Assembly: GCF_001719045.1 (NCBI RefSeq)
Contig: NZ_CP015423.1
Coordinates: 496,001-560,000, forward strand
Origin: Paenibacillus polymyxa
GTDB taxonomy: Bacteria > Bacillota > Bacilli > Paenibacillales > Paenibacillaceae
Length of the DNA stretch: 64,000 nucleotides
Reading direction: 5' to 3'
Shown here piece by piece: positions 9,284 to 16,869 of the stretch. A program made the position numbers and the translations under genes. Positions within the stretch are counted from its first letter, which is position 1. Each line of letters opens with the position of its first letter. Under the pieces are notes generated by a model, which did not search any database, was not told where the DNA came from, and saw nothing but the letters and a program-made list of their open reading frames with translations.

Positions 9284-9331
9284 AAAAAAAAAGAGCCATT
9301 GTCCCCGGTGTATTATTACCGACTCAATGGC
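9284..9331 (-). terminator. Terminator after lysA
   Basis: GCCATTG / CAATGGC arms with a CCGG-containing loop are followed on the minus strand by a run of ten T residues. Confidence 0.8.
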
Positions 9332-9355
9332 CTGCTTGATCTTACAATTCTAAAA

Positions 9356-10723
9356 TCAGGACGAAACGGTAATCTTGGCGTTGGGCTGAACCACTGGACT
9401 AGCTTGATCACGAATCAAGCGCTGTGGCACAACATCGTTGCGTACGATATCTTCGTAGGTTTCCCGACGCACTACCAACTCGGCCTCACCGTTGTTGACA
9501 AATACAACTGCTGGCCGACGTATTCGGTTATAATTACTCGCCATGGAGTAATTGTAGGCTCCGGTTGAGGCAACAGCGAGCAAATCGCCGCTATTTATAC
9601 GAGGCAGCTCTACATCCCAAATCAGCATATCGCCGCTTTCACAGCATTTGCCCGCAATGGACACCGTCTCTTCGTTCGTATCCTGCGCTCGGTTAGCCAG
9701 CATCGCTTCATACTTGGCCTGATACAGTGCAGGGCGTGGATTATCTGTCATCCCGCCATCTACCGAGACATATTTACGTACCTGCGGAATATCCTTGATG
9801 CTTCCTACCGTATATAAGGTCGTGCCTGAATCGCCTACAATACTGCGTCCCGGCTCAATCCAAATTTCTGGAAGTTCATCGTAAAGTCCTGAAAAATAAG
9901 TTTTCACCGCTTCGCCGATAGCCTGTACATAGGTTGATACTTTCAGTGGTGTGTCCTCTTCTGTGTAGCGAATGCCAAATCCCCCACCCAGATTAATCAC
10001 TTTGAAAGAAAACTGAAGCTGTTCCTTAATTTCTCTGGAAAAAGCTGCAACCCGTTCAGCAGCCATTTGGAAGCCATTCACTTCGAATATTTGCGAACCG
10101 ATATGAGAATGTACCCCCAGCAGGTTAAGATGGTCTAGCTTGATAGCCTGTTCCACTGCTTGGCGTGCTGTACCGTTTCCAATGTCAAAGCCAAATTTCG
10201 AATCTTCTTGACCTGTGGCCATATATTCATGCGTATGCGCCTCAACCCCTGGTGTAACCCGCAGTAAGATATTCACCTGCTGTTCTTTCTCGGAGGCAAG
10301 GGCCTGCAACAAATGCAACTCCATTTCGCTATCGACGACGAAGCAGCCAATTTGCGCATCTAACGCCATTTCAATTTCTTCCGGTGTTTTGTTATTGCCG
10401 TGGAAATGGATTCGCTCCGCCGGGAACCCTGCTTGTAGCGCAGTAAACAATTCTCCACTGGAAACTACGTCAAGCGACATCCCTTCTTCAGCAGCTAAAG
10501 CGCACATCGCCATAACACAAAACGCTTTGCTTGCATAAGCGACTTGAAACTTCAATCCGGTTTCACGAAAAGCTTCTATATACTCCCGGCAGCGCCGGCG
10601 GACTAACTGTTCGTCAACAATATATAGCGGTGTGCCAAAACGCTCTTTCAAAAGTGTTGTATCACAACCGCCGATTTCCAAATGTCCATTGCTGTTAATT
10701 TTACTGCTTCCATGCAAATACAT
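9356..10723 (-). CDS. lysA: Diaminopimelate decarboxylase
   Basis: LysA decarboxylates meso-diaminopimelate to lysine, the last step of the pathway. It is a PLP enzyme of fold III: the PLP lysine lies in VAYASKAF near residue 62, HFHGNNKT and SHIGSQIF follow, then GGGFGIRY, EPGRS and the C-terminal CCESGD and AYNYSMASNYN motifs. The ATG at 10723 (MYLHGSSKINS) is preferred over one 12 codons upstream because AGAGAGG precedes it. It follows the spoVA genes as in B. subtilis and has its own promoter. Confidence 0.96.
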   Translation of the reverse strand: MYLHGSSKINSNGHLEIGGCDTTLLKERFGTPLYIVDEQLVRRRCREYIEAFRETGLKFQVAYASKAFCVMAMCALAAEEGMSLDVVSSGELFTALQAGFPAERIHFHGNNKTPEEIEMALDAQIGCFVVDSEMELHLLQALASEKEQQVNILLRVTPGVEAHTHEYMATGQEDSKFGFDIGNGTARQAVEQAIKLDHLNLLGVHSHIGSQIFEVNGFQMAAERVAAFSREIKEQLQFSFKVINLGGGFGIRYTEEDTPLKVSTYVQAIGEAVKTYFSGLYDELPEIWIEPGRSIVGDSGTTLYTVGSIKDIPQVRKYVSVDGGMTDNPRPALYQAKYEAMLANRAQDTNEETVSIAGKCCESGDMLIWDVELPRINSGDLLAVASTGAYNYSMASNYNRIRRPAVVFVNNGEAELVVRRETYEDIVRNDVVPQRLIRDQASPVVQPNAKITVSS

Positions 10724-10780
10724 GTTCTGGCGCCTCTCTTTCTGGAACAAGCTAGTCATATTCCATCGAATGTTTACACC

Positions 10781-10808
10781 AGTATAGCAAAAAAAACATC
10801 AAGAACAA
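10781..10808 (-). promoter_or_regulatory. Sigma-A-type promoter of lysA
   Basis: On the minus strand TTGTTC and TATACT are separated by 16 bases, about 58 bases before the lysA ATG. This would let lysA be expressed in vegetative cells independently of spoVA. Confidence 0.55.
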
Positions 10809-10833
10809 TGGATTTTTATGCAGATCATTTATA

Positions 10834-12519
10834 TTAATGCTCCTGTCCATTGCCTGAGTTCGAATCTGTGTCGGCATCCGTATGGGGCATACGCGTATTG
10901 TCCCTCGTTTTGTTAGATGACGGGCGGTTAGGTGCATCTAGTACAGGCATGCGGAACAAGATGGAAGCTAACGCTTTGGCATTAAAAGGAATGAACGGCC
11001 ACAAATACGAAGAATTATATGACCGATGCAGCGTCAGCATCAAAATGATCAGTGTCGTACCCACGACAAAGCCCGGTACGTGAAAAATTGCAACAGCAAC
11101 CAGCAGGAATAGTCGAATCAGTCTATTCGCCAGCCCTAGCTCGTAGCTCGGTGTTGCGAACATTCCTATGGCAGCGACAGCCATATACAGCACGACCTCA
11201 TTCACGAAAAGTCCCGTCTGAACCGCTATGTCACCGACCAGAATGGCTGCGATCAAGCCCATAGCGGAAGCCAGTGGTGTCGGAGTATGCACAGCCGCCA
11301 TTCGCATGAGATCGACCCCTAGTTCCACGATGATAAACTGTGCAATCAGCGGAAGATGTGCTTCCTTTTGAGGACCGATAAAATCGAGAAACGCCGGTTT
11401 TAATTCGGGATTGATGACCATTAGCAGCCACATGGGAAGCAGAAACATCGAGGCAAATATGCCTAAAAAACGTACCCAGCGCAAATAACTTCCCATAAAA
11501 GCAGTTTGCCGATTCTCTTCTGCATGCTGACACAAGTCAAAAAAAGTGGTAGGCAAGATCATCACGCTGGGTGAGGTATCGACGAAAATAACGAGCCTTC
11601 CTTCCATAATATGCGAAGCCACGACATCTGGTCGCTCCGAATATCGTACTAATGGATATGGATTCCAACCTTTATTGATAATCGTCTCCTCTAATTGCTT
11701 ATCGGCCAGAGGAATACCATCCAAATTAACATTTTTAATTTTGTCTCGTACAGTATCCACCATCACCTTATCCACAATATCGTCAATGTAGCCCAAACAT
11801 ACGTCTGTTCGGGTTCGACGTCCGACCTGCATTGCCTCAAATTTAAGTCCTGGATCCCGCAAACGTCGGCGCACCAAACCTACATTTGTAAGCATTGTTT
11901 CAGTAAACCCGTCGCGGGCACCGCGCACAACCCGCTCCAAAGAAGGTTCCTCCGGACTACGCACCGGATAATTACGAGTATCCAGAATAAGGGAAAATCG
12001 TTCGCCTTCCATGAAAAAGGCACTCATCCCTGTCAGCACCTTGTTAATGACGACAGACATCTTATCTGTCTTCTCCACCTGAATATGTGGAATAAAATTT
12101 TCGAAATACGCTTGTAGTCCATCCGAAGAGAGATTATCCGGCGTCAGATAGGTGAGACGCTTTAGCACTTCAAGCATGATCTGATCTTTCGCAAAGGTAT
12201 TTAGGAACAGATATCCGGTATGACGCCCACCCAGTGTCATTTCCCTGAATACCACATCAAAGGTCTCCCCCAAACCTAATACTGTTTCAAGTGTATTCTT
12301 ATTATCCTTCATCCTCGGCGATATATCATCTTCGTCCTGCCAGTAGCGAACGGACTCCTCTACGTTATCAGACCGCTCACTCTCTTTTTTGTGTTTAAAA
12401 CGTGCGGATTCCTGCGCCTGCTTTTCCTTCCATGGACTCAACTCTTCTCCGTCAGTATGATATTCCTTTCCGATTCCCCCGTCTTCTTGATGTTGCTCTT
12501 GATCCGCTCTGTGATCCAT
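10834..12519 (-). CDS. spoVAF: Spore germination protein SpoVAF (GerA family)
   Basis: SpoVAF is an accessory inner-membrane protein of the SpoVA channel and a member of the GerA receptor A-subunit family. The first 75 residues are very charged and rich in Glu, Lys and Gln, unlike the rest. The GerA core begins around FDVVFREMTLGGRHTGYL and is followed by SVVINKVLTGMSAFFMEG, then several membrane helices in residues 330-490 and a short charged tail. The start at 12519 has a GAGGGGGCAAGGA ribosome region. It directly follows spoVAB; spoVAC, AD and AE, which normally come between, are missing. Confidence 0.92.
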   Translation of the reverse strand: MDHRADQEQHQEDGGIGKEYHTDGEELSPWKEKQAQESARFKHKKESERSDNVEESVRYWQDEDDISPRMKDNKNTLETVLGLGETFDVVFREMTLGGRHTGYLFLNTFAKDQIMLEVLKRLTYLTPDNLSSDGLQAYFENFIPHIQVEKTDKMSVVINKVLTGMSAFFMEGERFSLILDTRNYPVRSPEEPSLERVVRGARDGFTETMLTNVGLVRRRLRDPGLKFEAMQVGRRTRTDVCLGYIDDIVDKVMVDTVRDKIKNVNLDGIPLADKQLEETIINKGWNPYPLVRYSERPDVVASHIMEGRLVIFVDTSPSVMILPTTFFDLCQHAEENRQTAFMGSYLRWVRFLGIFASMFLLPMWLLMVINPELKPAFLDFIGPQKEAHLPLIAQFIIVELGVDLMRMAAVHTPTPLASAMGLIAAILVGDIAVQTGLFVNEVVLYMAVAAIGMFATPSYELGLANRLIRLFLLVAVAIFHVPGFVVGTTLIILMLTLHRSYNSSYLWPFIPFNAKALASILFRMPVLDAPNRPSSNKTRDNTRMPHTDADTDSNSGNGQEH

Positions 12520-12544
12520 ATTCCTTGCCCCCTCGCTTTCGTTG

Positions 12545-12967
12545 TTAACGGTTGTATACAAACCAGTCAAATAAGGAACCCGTCACCTTGCCGAGCACCA
12601 TTGCCATTAATAGGCCGAACATATACACGGTCATGTGGAGTCGCTTGGCGAGTATAGGCAGGAGATTCAATACCTCCGTTAAAGCCGCGGCGAGCAAACC
12701 AATAAACACTCCGCAAAATAACCCAGGTATCCATGTAAATATGCCCGGTAGTGGCAAGCAGATGTTCCAAAAATCGACCACAGTCCCCAGCACTGAACCT
12801 ATAATCATTGCCTTTTCGTATGCACGTGATTTTTTATACGTACGGGTGAGTTGTGCTAATCGCGGCATGATATCCAGCACAATAAAAAAAGCAATTACAC
12901 CGCTACCCACCGCAAGGCCCCCAGCAATACCTAAAATAATCTGAAGTGCAGCCTGTACAAATATCAT
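12545..12967 (-). CDS. spoVAB: Stage V sporulation protein AB
   Basis: This 140-residue integral membrane protein has about four or five hydrophobic segments (ALQIILGIAGGLAVGSGVIAF and IPGLFCGVFIGLLAAAL among them) and the GTVVDFWNICLPLP stretch typical of SpoVAB. It belongs to the complex that moves dipicolinic acid into the forespore. Its ATG overlaps the spoVAA stop (ATGA), so the two are translationally coupled. Confidence 0.92.
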   Translation of the reverse strand: MIFVQAALQIILGIAGGLAVGSGVIAFFIVLDIMPRLAQLTRTYKKSRAYEKAMIIGSVLGTVVDFWNICLPLPGIFTWIPGLFCGVFIGLLAAALTEVLNLLPILAKRLHMTVYMFGLLMAMVLGKVTGSLFDWFVYNR

Positions 12968-13617
12968 GGTTTCTTATCCTTTGTGTGCAAACGGGCCATC
13001 TTTTCATACTCCTCTGCCACAACATACTGATCCACATTTTCCTGGTAAAGATACATTTCCACCTCCAGCGGCGTCGGCTCCTCGTTCCAATTTTTCTTGA
13101 ACAAGTGATTAAAAAAAACGATCATGCCAAAGCCGATGCCGATCGAGTAAGCAATTTGAAACAGGTACGGATGTTCATCTTTATGTCCCGTAATCATCTC
13201 CACAATCCGAACCTGTACCTCCATCATGCTAACGTCGGCATGAAAATTCATAATTGTCAGCGCAGAGCCAAAAAACAGAAGCACCCATACCAAAACAAAC
13301 AGTATTTTGGACGGCTTACGGGGTTTCTCCACGAGTTCCACAAGTACATGTGGCTTCCCGAGAGATTCAACTACGACCCCCGGAATATGATCTCTAATTT
13401 TTGCTATGATCTGCAGCATGTCTATCAGTATCAGATTACCGTCCTGGTGCTGCGGCCGCTTGAGAACAAGCTCAAGCAGATCCTTTTCCCATTCAGGATT
13501 AGTCAGCAGATGGGCTACATCACCCAAATGTAAATCCTGCCCTTGTATCATGCGAACACGGCTGCGGAGCCGCAAGTAGACAATAGGAGCTACTGTAGGA
13601 GCCGGACTATGAGTCAT
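12964..13617 (-). CDS. spoVAA: Stage V sporulation protein AA
   Basis: SpoVAA is the first gene of the spoVA unit. The protein has a soluble N-terminal domain (YLRLRSRVRMIQGQDLHLGDVA, about residues 14-110), then two membrane helices near 116-135 and 164-182 and a charged C-terminus, the family layout. AAGGAGG precedes the ATG. A consensus sigma-G promoter 33 bases upstream fits the known forespore timing. The 217-residue length is normal. Confidence 0.93.
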   Translation of the reverse strand: MTHSPAPTVAPIVYLRLRSRVRMIQGQDLHLGDVAHLLTNPEWEKDLLELVLKRPQHQDGNLILIDMLQIIAKIRDHIPGVVVESLGKPHVLVELVEKPRKPSKILFVLVWVLLFFGSALTIMNFHADVSMMEVQVRIVEMITGHKDEHPYLFQIAYSIGIGFGMIVFFNHLFKKNWNEEPTPLEVEMYLYQENVDQYVVAEEYEKMARLHTKDKKP

Positions 13618-13649
13618 CCGATCCCCTCCTTATCCTCGTAATTATCGAT

Positions 13650-13679
13650 TAGTATGGAACGAAGCGAGGAAACCTATTC
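13650..13679 (-). promoter_or_regulatory. Sigma-G promoter of spoVAA
   Basis: On the minus strand GAATA and CATACTA are separated by exactly 18 bases, a full match to the sigma-G pattern as I recall it (GMATR-N18-CATNNTA). In B. subtilis the spoVA operon is sigma-G dependent, so the site agrees with the genes it precedes. Confidence 0.75.
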
Positions 13680-13702
13680 TGTGTATTGTCTTTTATCCCA
13701 CG

Positions 13703-13753
13703 CAAAAAAGAGTACCCCTGGCCATTAAAATGGCTTTGGAATACCCTTTTTTA
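13703..13753 (-). terminator. Terminator between sigF and spoVAA
   Basis: An imperfect stem around AGCCATT / AATGGCC with GGGTATTCC and AGGGGTACTC arms is flanked by T runs on both strands, so it may act in both directions. It separates the early (dacF/spoIIA) and late (spoVA) units. Confidence 0.65.
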
Positions 13754-13793
13754 ATACGTAAGCATAAGGATTTCACTAAGATCCTGACTGTTA

Positions 13794-14549
13794 TTATTGG
13801 GCAATCTGATCGCGGATCAGTTGTAAAATCTTTTTTTCCAGCCGTGATACCTGCACCTGAGAAATACCAAGCCGACTTGCAACCTCTGATTGAGTCTGAT
13901 CCCGGTAATAGCGCAGGTACACAATCAACCGCTCCCGCTCAGATAGTCCGCCAATGGCTTCATTGAGTGCCAGCTTGTCGAACCACCTTTCCTGTGATTC
14001 GTCAGCAATCTGATCCATAAGTGTAATCGGATCACCGTCATTTTCGAACACCGTTTCGTGAATGGAGGTAGGCGGCTTATTGGCCTCCTGCGCAAAAACA
14101 ACATCCTCCGGTGTCACTCCCAGCTCATCAGCAACTTCCTTGACTGTAGGCAGACGGTTGAGCCGTTTGGATAGCTCGTCTTTCATTTTGCGGACCTTAT
14201 TGGCCGTTTCCTTCAGGGAACGGCTAACTTTGAGTGTACCGTCATCACGCAGGAACCGTTGAATCTCACCGATAATCATCGGTACTGCATATGTTGAAAA
14301 TTTGACTTCGTAGCTGAGATCGAATTTATCCACCGATTTTAACAAGCCGATGCAACCAATTTGAAAAAGATCGTCAGGTTCATACCCCCGGTTCATAAAG
14401 CGCTGCACGACAGACCAGACGAGCCGGATATTACTATTGACCAGTGTCTCACGAGCCTCATTATCACCGGATTGACTCAGTGCAATAAGCCGCTTGACTT
14501 CCGCATCCTCCAAATAGCTGTGCGAAGTTTTTTTTCCTCCTGCTTCCAT
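13794..14549 (-). CDS. sigF: RNA polymerase sigma factor SigF (forespore-specific)
   Basis: SigF is the first compartment-specific sigma factor of sporulation. The 251-residue protein has sigma region 2 (LVNSNIRLVWSVVQRFMNRGYEPDDLFQIGCIGL), region 3 (KVSRSLKETANKVRKMKDEL) and region 4 (LSERERLIVYLRYY and SQVQVSRLEKKIL). It is held inactive by SpoIIAB, encoded 11 bases upstream. TAGGAG precedes the ATG. Gene order spoIIAA-spoIIAB-sigF is the universal one and supports the call. Confidence 0.97.
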   Translation of the reverse strand: MEAGGKKTSHSYLEDAEVKRLIALSQSGDNEARETLVNSNIRLVWSVVQRFMNRGYEPDDLFQIGCIGLLKSVDKFDLSYEVKFSTYAVPMIIGEIQRFLRDDGTLKVSRSLKETANKVRKMKDELSKRLNRLPTVKEVADELGVTPEDVVFAQEANKPPTSIHETVFENDGDPITLMDQIADESQERWFDKLALNEAIGGLSERERLIVYLRYYRDQTQSEVASRLGISQVQVSRLEKKILQLIRDQIAQ

Positions 14550-14560
14550 AGGATCAACTC

Positions 14561-15016
14561 CTAATTATATAAAGCTTTCTTGGATTCAATCCTTTTCTTC
14601 ATCCGGACCGACGTGCCTCCGCCCGGCTCACTGACTGCTTCAAACTCATCCATGAAATTTTCCATAATCGTAAAGCCCATGCCGGAGCGTTCCAATTCAG
14701 GTTTGGACGTATATAGAGGTTGCTTGGCAAGTTCCAGATCCTCAATTCCTCGGCCTGCGTCCTCAACAACCAACGTAATCACGTCCGCTTCAATCCCGAC
14801 TTTGATCGTTACGACACCTGACGGGTCGCTGTCATAACCGTGAATAATGCTGTTTGTCACCGCTTCAGACACCACGGTTTTCAAATCACTTAGCTCATCC
14901 ATTGTGGGATCAAGCCTGGAAATAAATGCCGCGACAGCCACACGAGCAAATGCCTCATTCTCCGATTTGGCAGCAAACTGCAAGCTCATGAAATTGTTAC
15001 CCGTGCCTTCTCTCAT
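14561..15016 (-). CDS. spoIIAB: Anti-sigma F factor / serine kinase SpoIIAB
   Basis: SpoIIAB binds SigF and phosphorylates SpoIIAA. It has the GHKL ATPase boxes: [11 protein letters not shown] (N box), [10 protein letters not shown] (G1 box), GMGFTIM and the final [10 protein letters not shown]. At 151 residues it is a little longer at the N-terminus ([14 protein letters not shown]) than the usual 146. The ATG overlaps the spoIIAA stop by four bases, giving coupled synthesis. Confidence 0.97.
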
Positions 15017-15366
15017 GACACTACCTCCAGTTCCGTGAGCGCATTTCCCTCGTTGTCATATATGGGCATGATTTTGAACAGCCCTGACATATCCAGCAGT
15101 CGGTGTACTGGCGGATTGACATCACAGACTGCCATTTTCCCGCCCTTTTGCTTGATCAGTTTGTACCGTCCCAAGATAACGCCAAGGCCGGAGCTATCCA
15201 TAAACTGAAGGTTTTTCAGGCTGAGTACAATATGCTCGCATTGCCGACGCTGAATCGCCTCATCCATTTGCATACGGACCATGTCCGACGTATGGTGATC
15301 AAGCTCACCAGACAGCCTTACAATCAGTACCCCCCGGTGATGCTCCATTTCAATTTGCAGGTTCAT
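15013..15366 (-). CDS. spoIIAA: Anti-anti-sigma F factor SpoIIAA
   Basis: SpoIIAA is a 117-residue STAS-domain protein. When unphosphorylated it releases SigF from SpoIIAB. The phosphorylation motif FMDSSGLGV is at residues 55-63, with the target serine at 58 or 59 (Ser58 in B. subtilis). GGGAGGAGAG precedes the ATG. A sigma-H-like promoter with a 0A box lies in the gap behind dacF. Confidence 0.97.
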
Positions 15367-15399
15367 GCTTACTCACTCTCCTCCCGGTCTTGGACAAGG

Positions 15400-15439
15400 A
15401 TTTCTACGTAGCCGCAGACGATTCCTGCCCTCCGACAAA
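15400..15439 (-). promoter_or_regulatory. Sigma-H-like promoter with 0A box, spoIIAA
   Basis: The minus strand reads TTTGTCGGA (0A-box-like), then AGGAATC, a 15-base spacer and GAAAT. AGGAWWT...GAAT is the sigma-H pattern, and in B. subtilis the spoIIA operon is driven by sigma-H with Spo0A~P. The spacer is at the long end and each element has a mismatch, so it is probable rather than certain. Confidence 0.55.
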
Positions 15440-15462
15440 ACTAGAAGAAAACCCCGTAAAAT

Positions 15463-16656
15463 CTACAAAGAAAATAGGTTCGACATGGTACGTTTAAACA
15501 ATTTCCACCATCCGGCCTTTTCAATAGCCACAGGCGAAGTGATATTAAACTCCTTAAGACGTTGTCCATCCTGATAGACGACCAGCTTACCGATTGGGTC
15601 ACCAGCCCGGACAGGAGCTTTGAGGCTTGGGGCCAGTTGTAATTCATGACGCAACGTTTGTTTGTTGCCACCTTTTTTCACCAACACGCTGTAAGAACGC
15701 TCAGCCTGAATTTTCAGCTCTGGCAATACGCCTTTTTCAACTTTTACACTACCCAGCAATTCACCCGGCTTGTATATGGATTTCATTGTATATTGAGAAA
15801 ACGCATAGTCGAACATGGAAGATACTTCATTGTTGCGTATCTTCGTATTCGGCTCCCCAAGCACGACAGCTACGACACGCAAGCCATCACGCTTCGCAGT
15901 AGCGGAAAGACAGAACTTTGCTTCTCCCGTATAGCCTGTTTTCAGCCCGTCTGCTCCAGTATAGAAACGGACAAGCTTATTCGTATTCACCAGCCAAAAG
16001 GGTTTTACCGAGGATTTGCGCAAATAGTCCTGATAGGCTCCCGTATATTTCGTAATTTGCGGGTATTTCAACAACTCCCGGCTCATAACCGCAATATCAT
16101 GCGCAGAAGAATAGTGATTCTCGACAGGCAAACCGTTGCAATTGGCAAAATGGGTATCCTTAAGCCCGAGCTGCTGCACCTTGGCGTTCATCATGTCGAC
16201 AAAAGCCTGCTCAGACCCTGCAATTTTCTCAGCCATCGCCACAGAAGCGTCGTTGCCGGAAGCCATCGCGATTCCCTTCAGCATCTCATCGACCGTCATT
16301 TCTTCTCCCGGCTCCAAGAAAATTTGCGAGCCCCCCATTGAAGATGCATATTCGCTGGCACGAACTTTATCGGTCAGCTTAAGCTTGCCATCCTGAATGG
16401 CCTCCATGGTCAGCAACATCGTCATAATCTTGGTGATGCTCGCTGGAGGAAGCTTTTCACGACTGTTTTTTTCATAGATGACTGTGCCCGTATCTGCATC
16501 CATCAGGATCGCCGAGAGAGCCTGGGGAGCTAGCTCAGCCGCTGATCCCTCTTTGGTTTTGCTTTCAGGTATGCTTTCTTCGGCCCAACCGCCGACAGGG
16601 ACGGCAGTCAAGGCTACCAGGCAAGCCAGGATGAACGCCACCACTTTTTTCTTCAC
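15463..16656 (-). CDS. dacF: D-alanyl-D-alanine carboxypeptidase DacF
   Basis: DacF is a low-molecular-weight penicillin-binding protein that trims the peptide side chains of spore peptidoglycan. The start is a GTG at 16656 with GAGGAGGG eight bases upstream, giving a clean signal peptide (KKKVVAFILACLVALTAVP, cleavage near GGWA). The active-site motifs are SITK (Ser73), SGN and KTGYTG. The C-terminal beta domain and an amphipathic tail (AGWWKLFKRTMSNL) complete the 397 residues. It leads the spoIIA cluster as in B. subtilis. Confidence 0.94.
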   Translation of the reverse strand: MKKKVVAFILACLVALTAVPVGGWAEESIPESKTKEGSAAELAPQALSAILMDADTGTVIYEKNSREKLPPASITKIMTMLLTMEAIQDGKLKLTDKVRASEYASSMGGSQIFLEPGEEMTVDEMLKGIAMASGNDASVAMAEKIAGSEQAFVDMMNAKVQQLGLKDTHFANCNGLPVENHYSSAHDIAVMSRELLKYPQITKYTGAYQDYLRKSSVKPFWLVNTNKLVRFYTGADGLKTGYTGEAKFCLSATAKRDGLRVVAVVLGEPNTKIRNNEVSSMFDYAFSQYTMKSIYKPGELLGSVKVEKGVLPELKIQAERSYSVLVKKGGNKQTLRHELQLAPSLKAPVRAGDPIGKLVVYQDGQRLKEFNITSPVAIEKAGWWKLFKRTMSNLFSL

Positions 16657-16779
16657 AATCGGTTCCCTCCTCAACATATTGGCGTAAAGCACCGGAGCCC
16701 ATTTACTTAACCCTCCGGCCTATTCGCGTGCTGCTAACCATTGTCGTCAGAATGAAAGAAAAATATTCCATATGGACAA

Positions 16780-16816
16780 AAACATCAAATAGCACCAAGC
16801 TGAGTCAGCATGGTGC
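16780..16816 (-). terminator. Probable terminator after the pectate-lyase-like gene
   Basis: GCACCATGCTGAC / TCAGCTTGGTGC (minus strand, one mismatch) forms a stable hairpin followed by TATTTGATGTTTTT. The T tract is interrupted, so termination may be partial. Confidence 0.5.
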
Positions 16817-16869
16817 GCATTTTCCAATATATAAAACGACAGAACATCTATCGTCTGTGAAATAATGGT

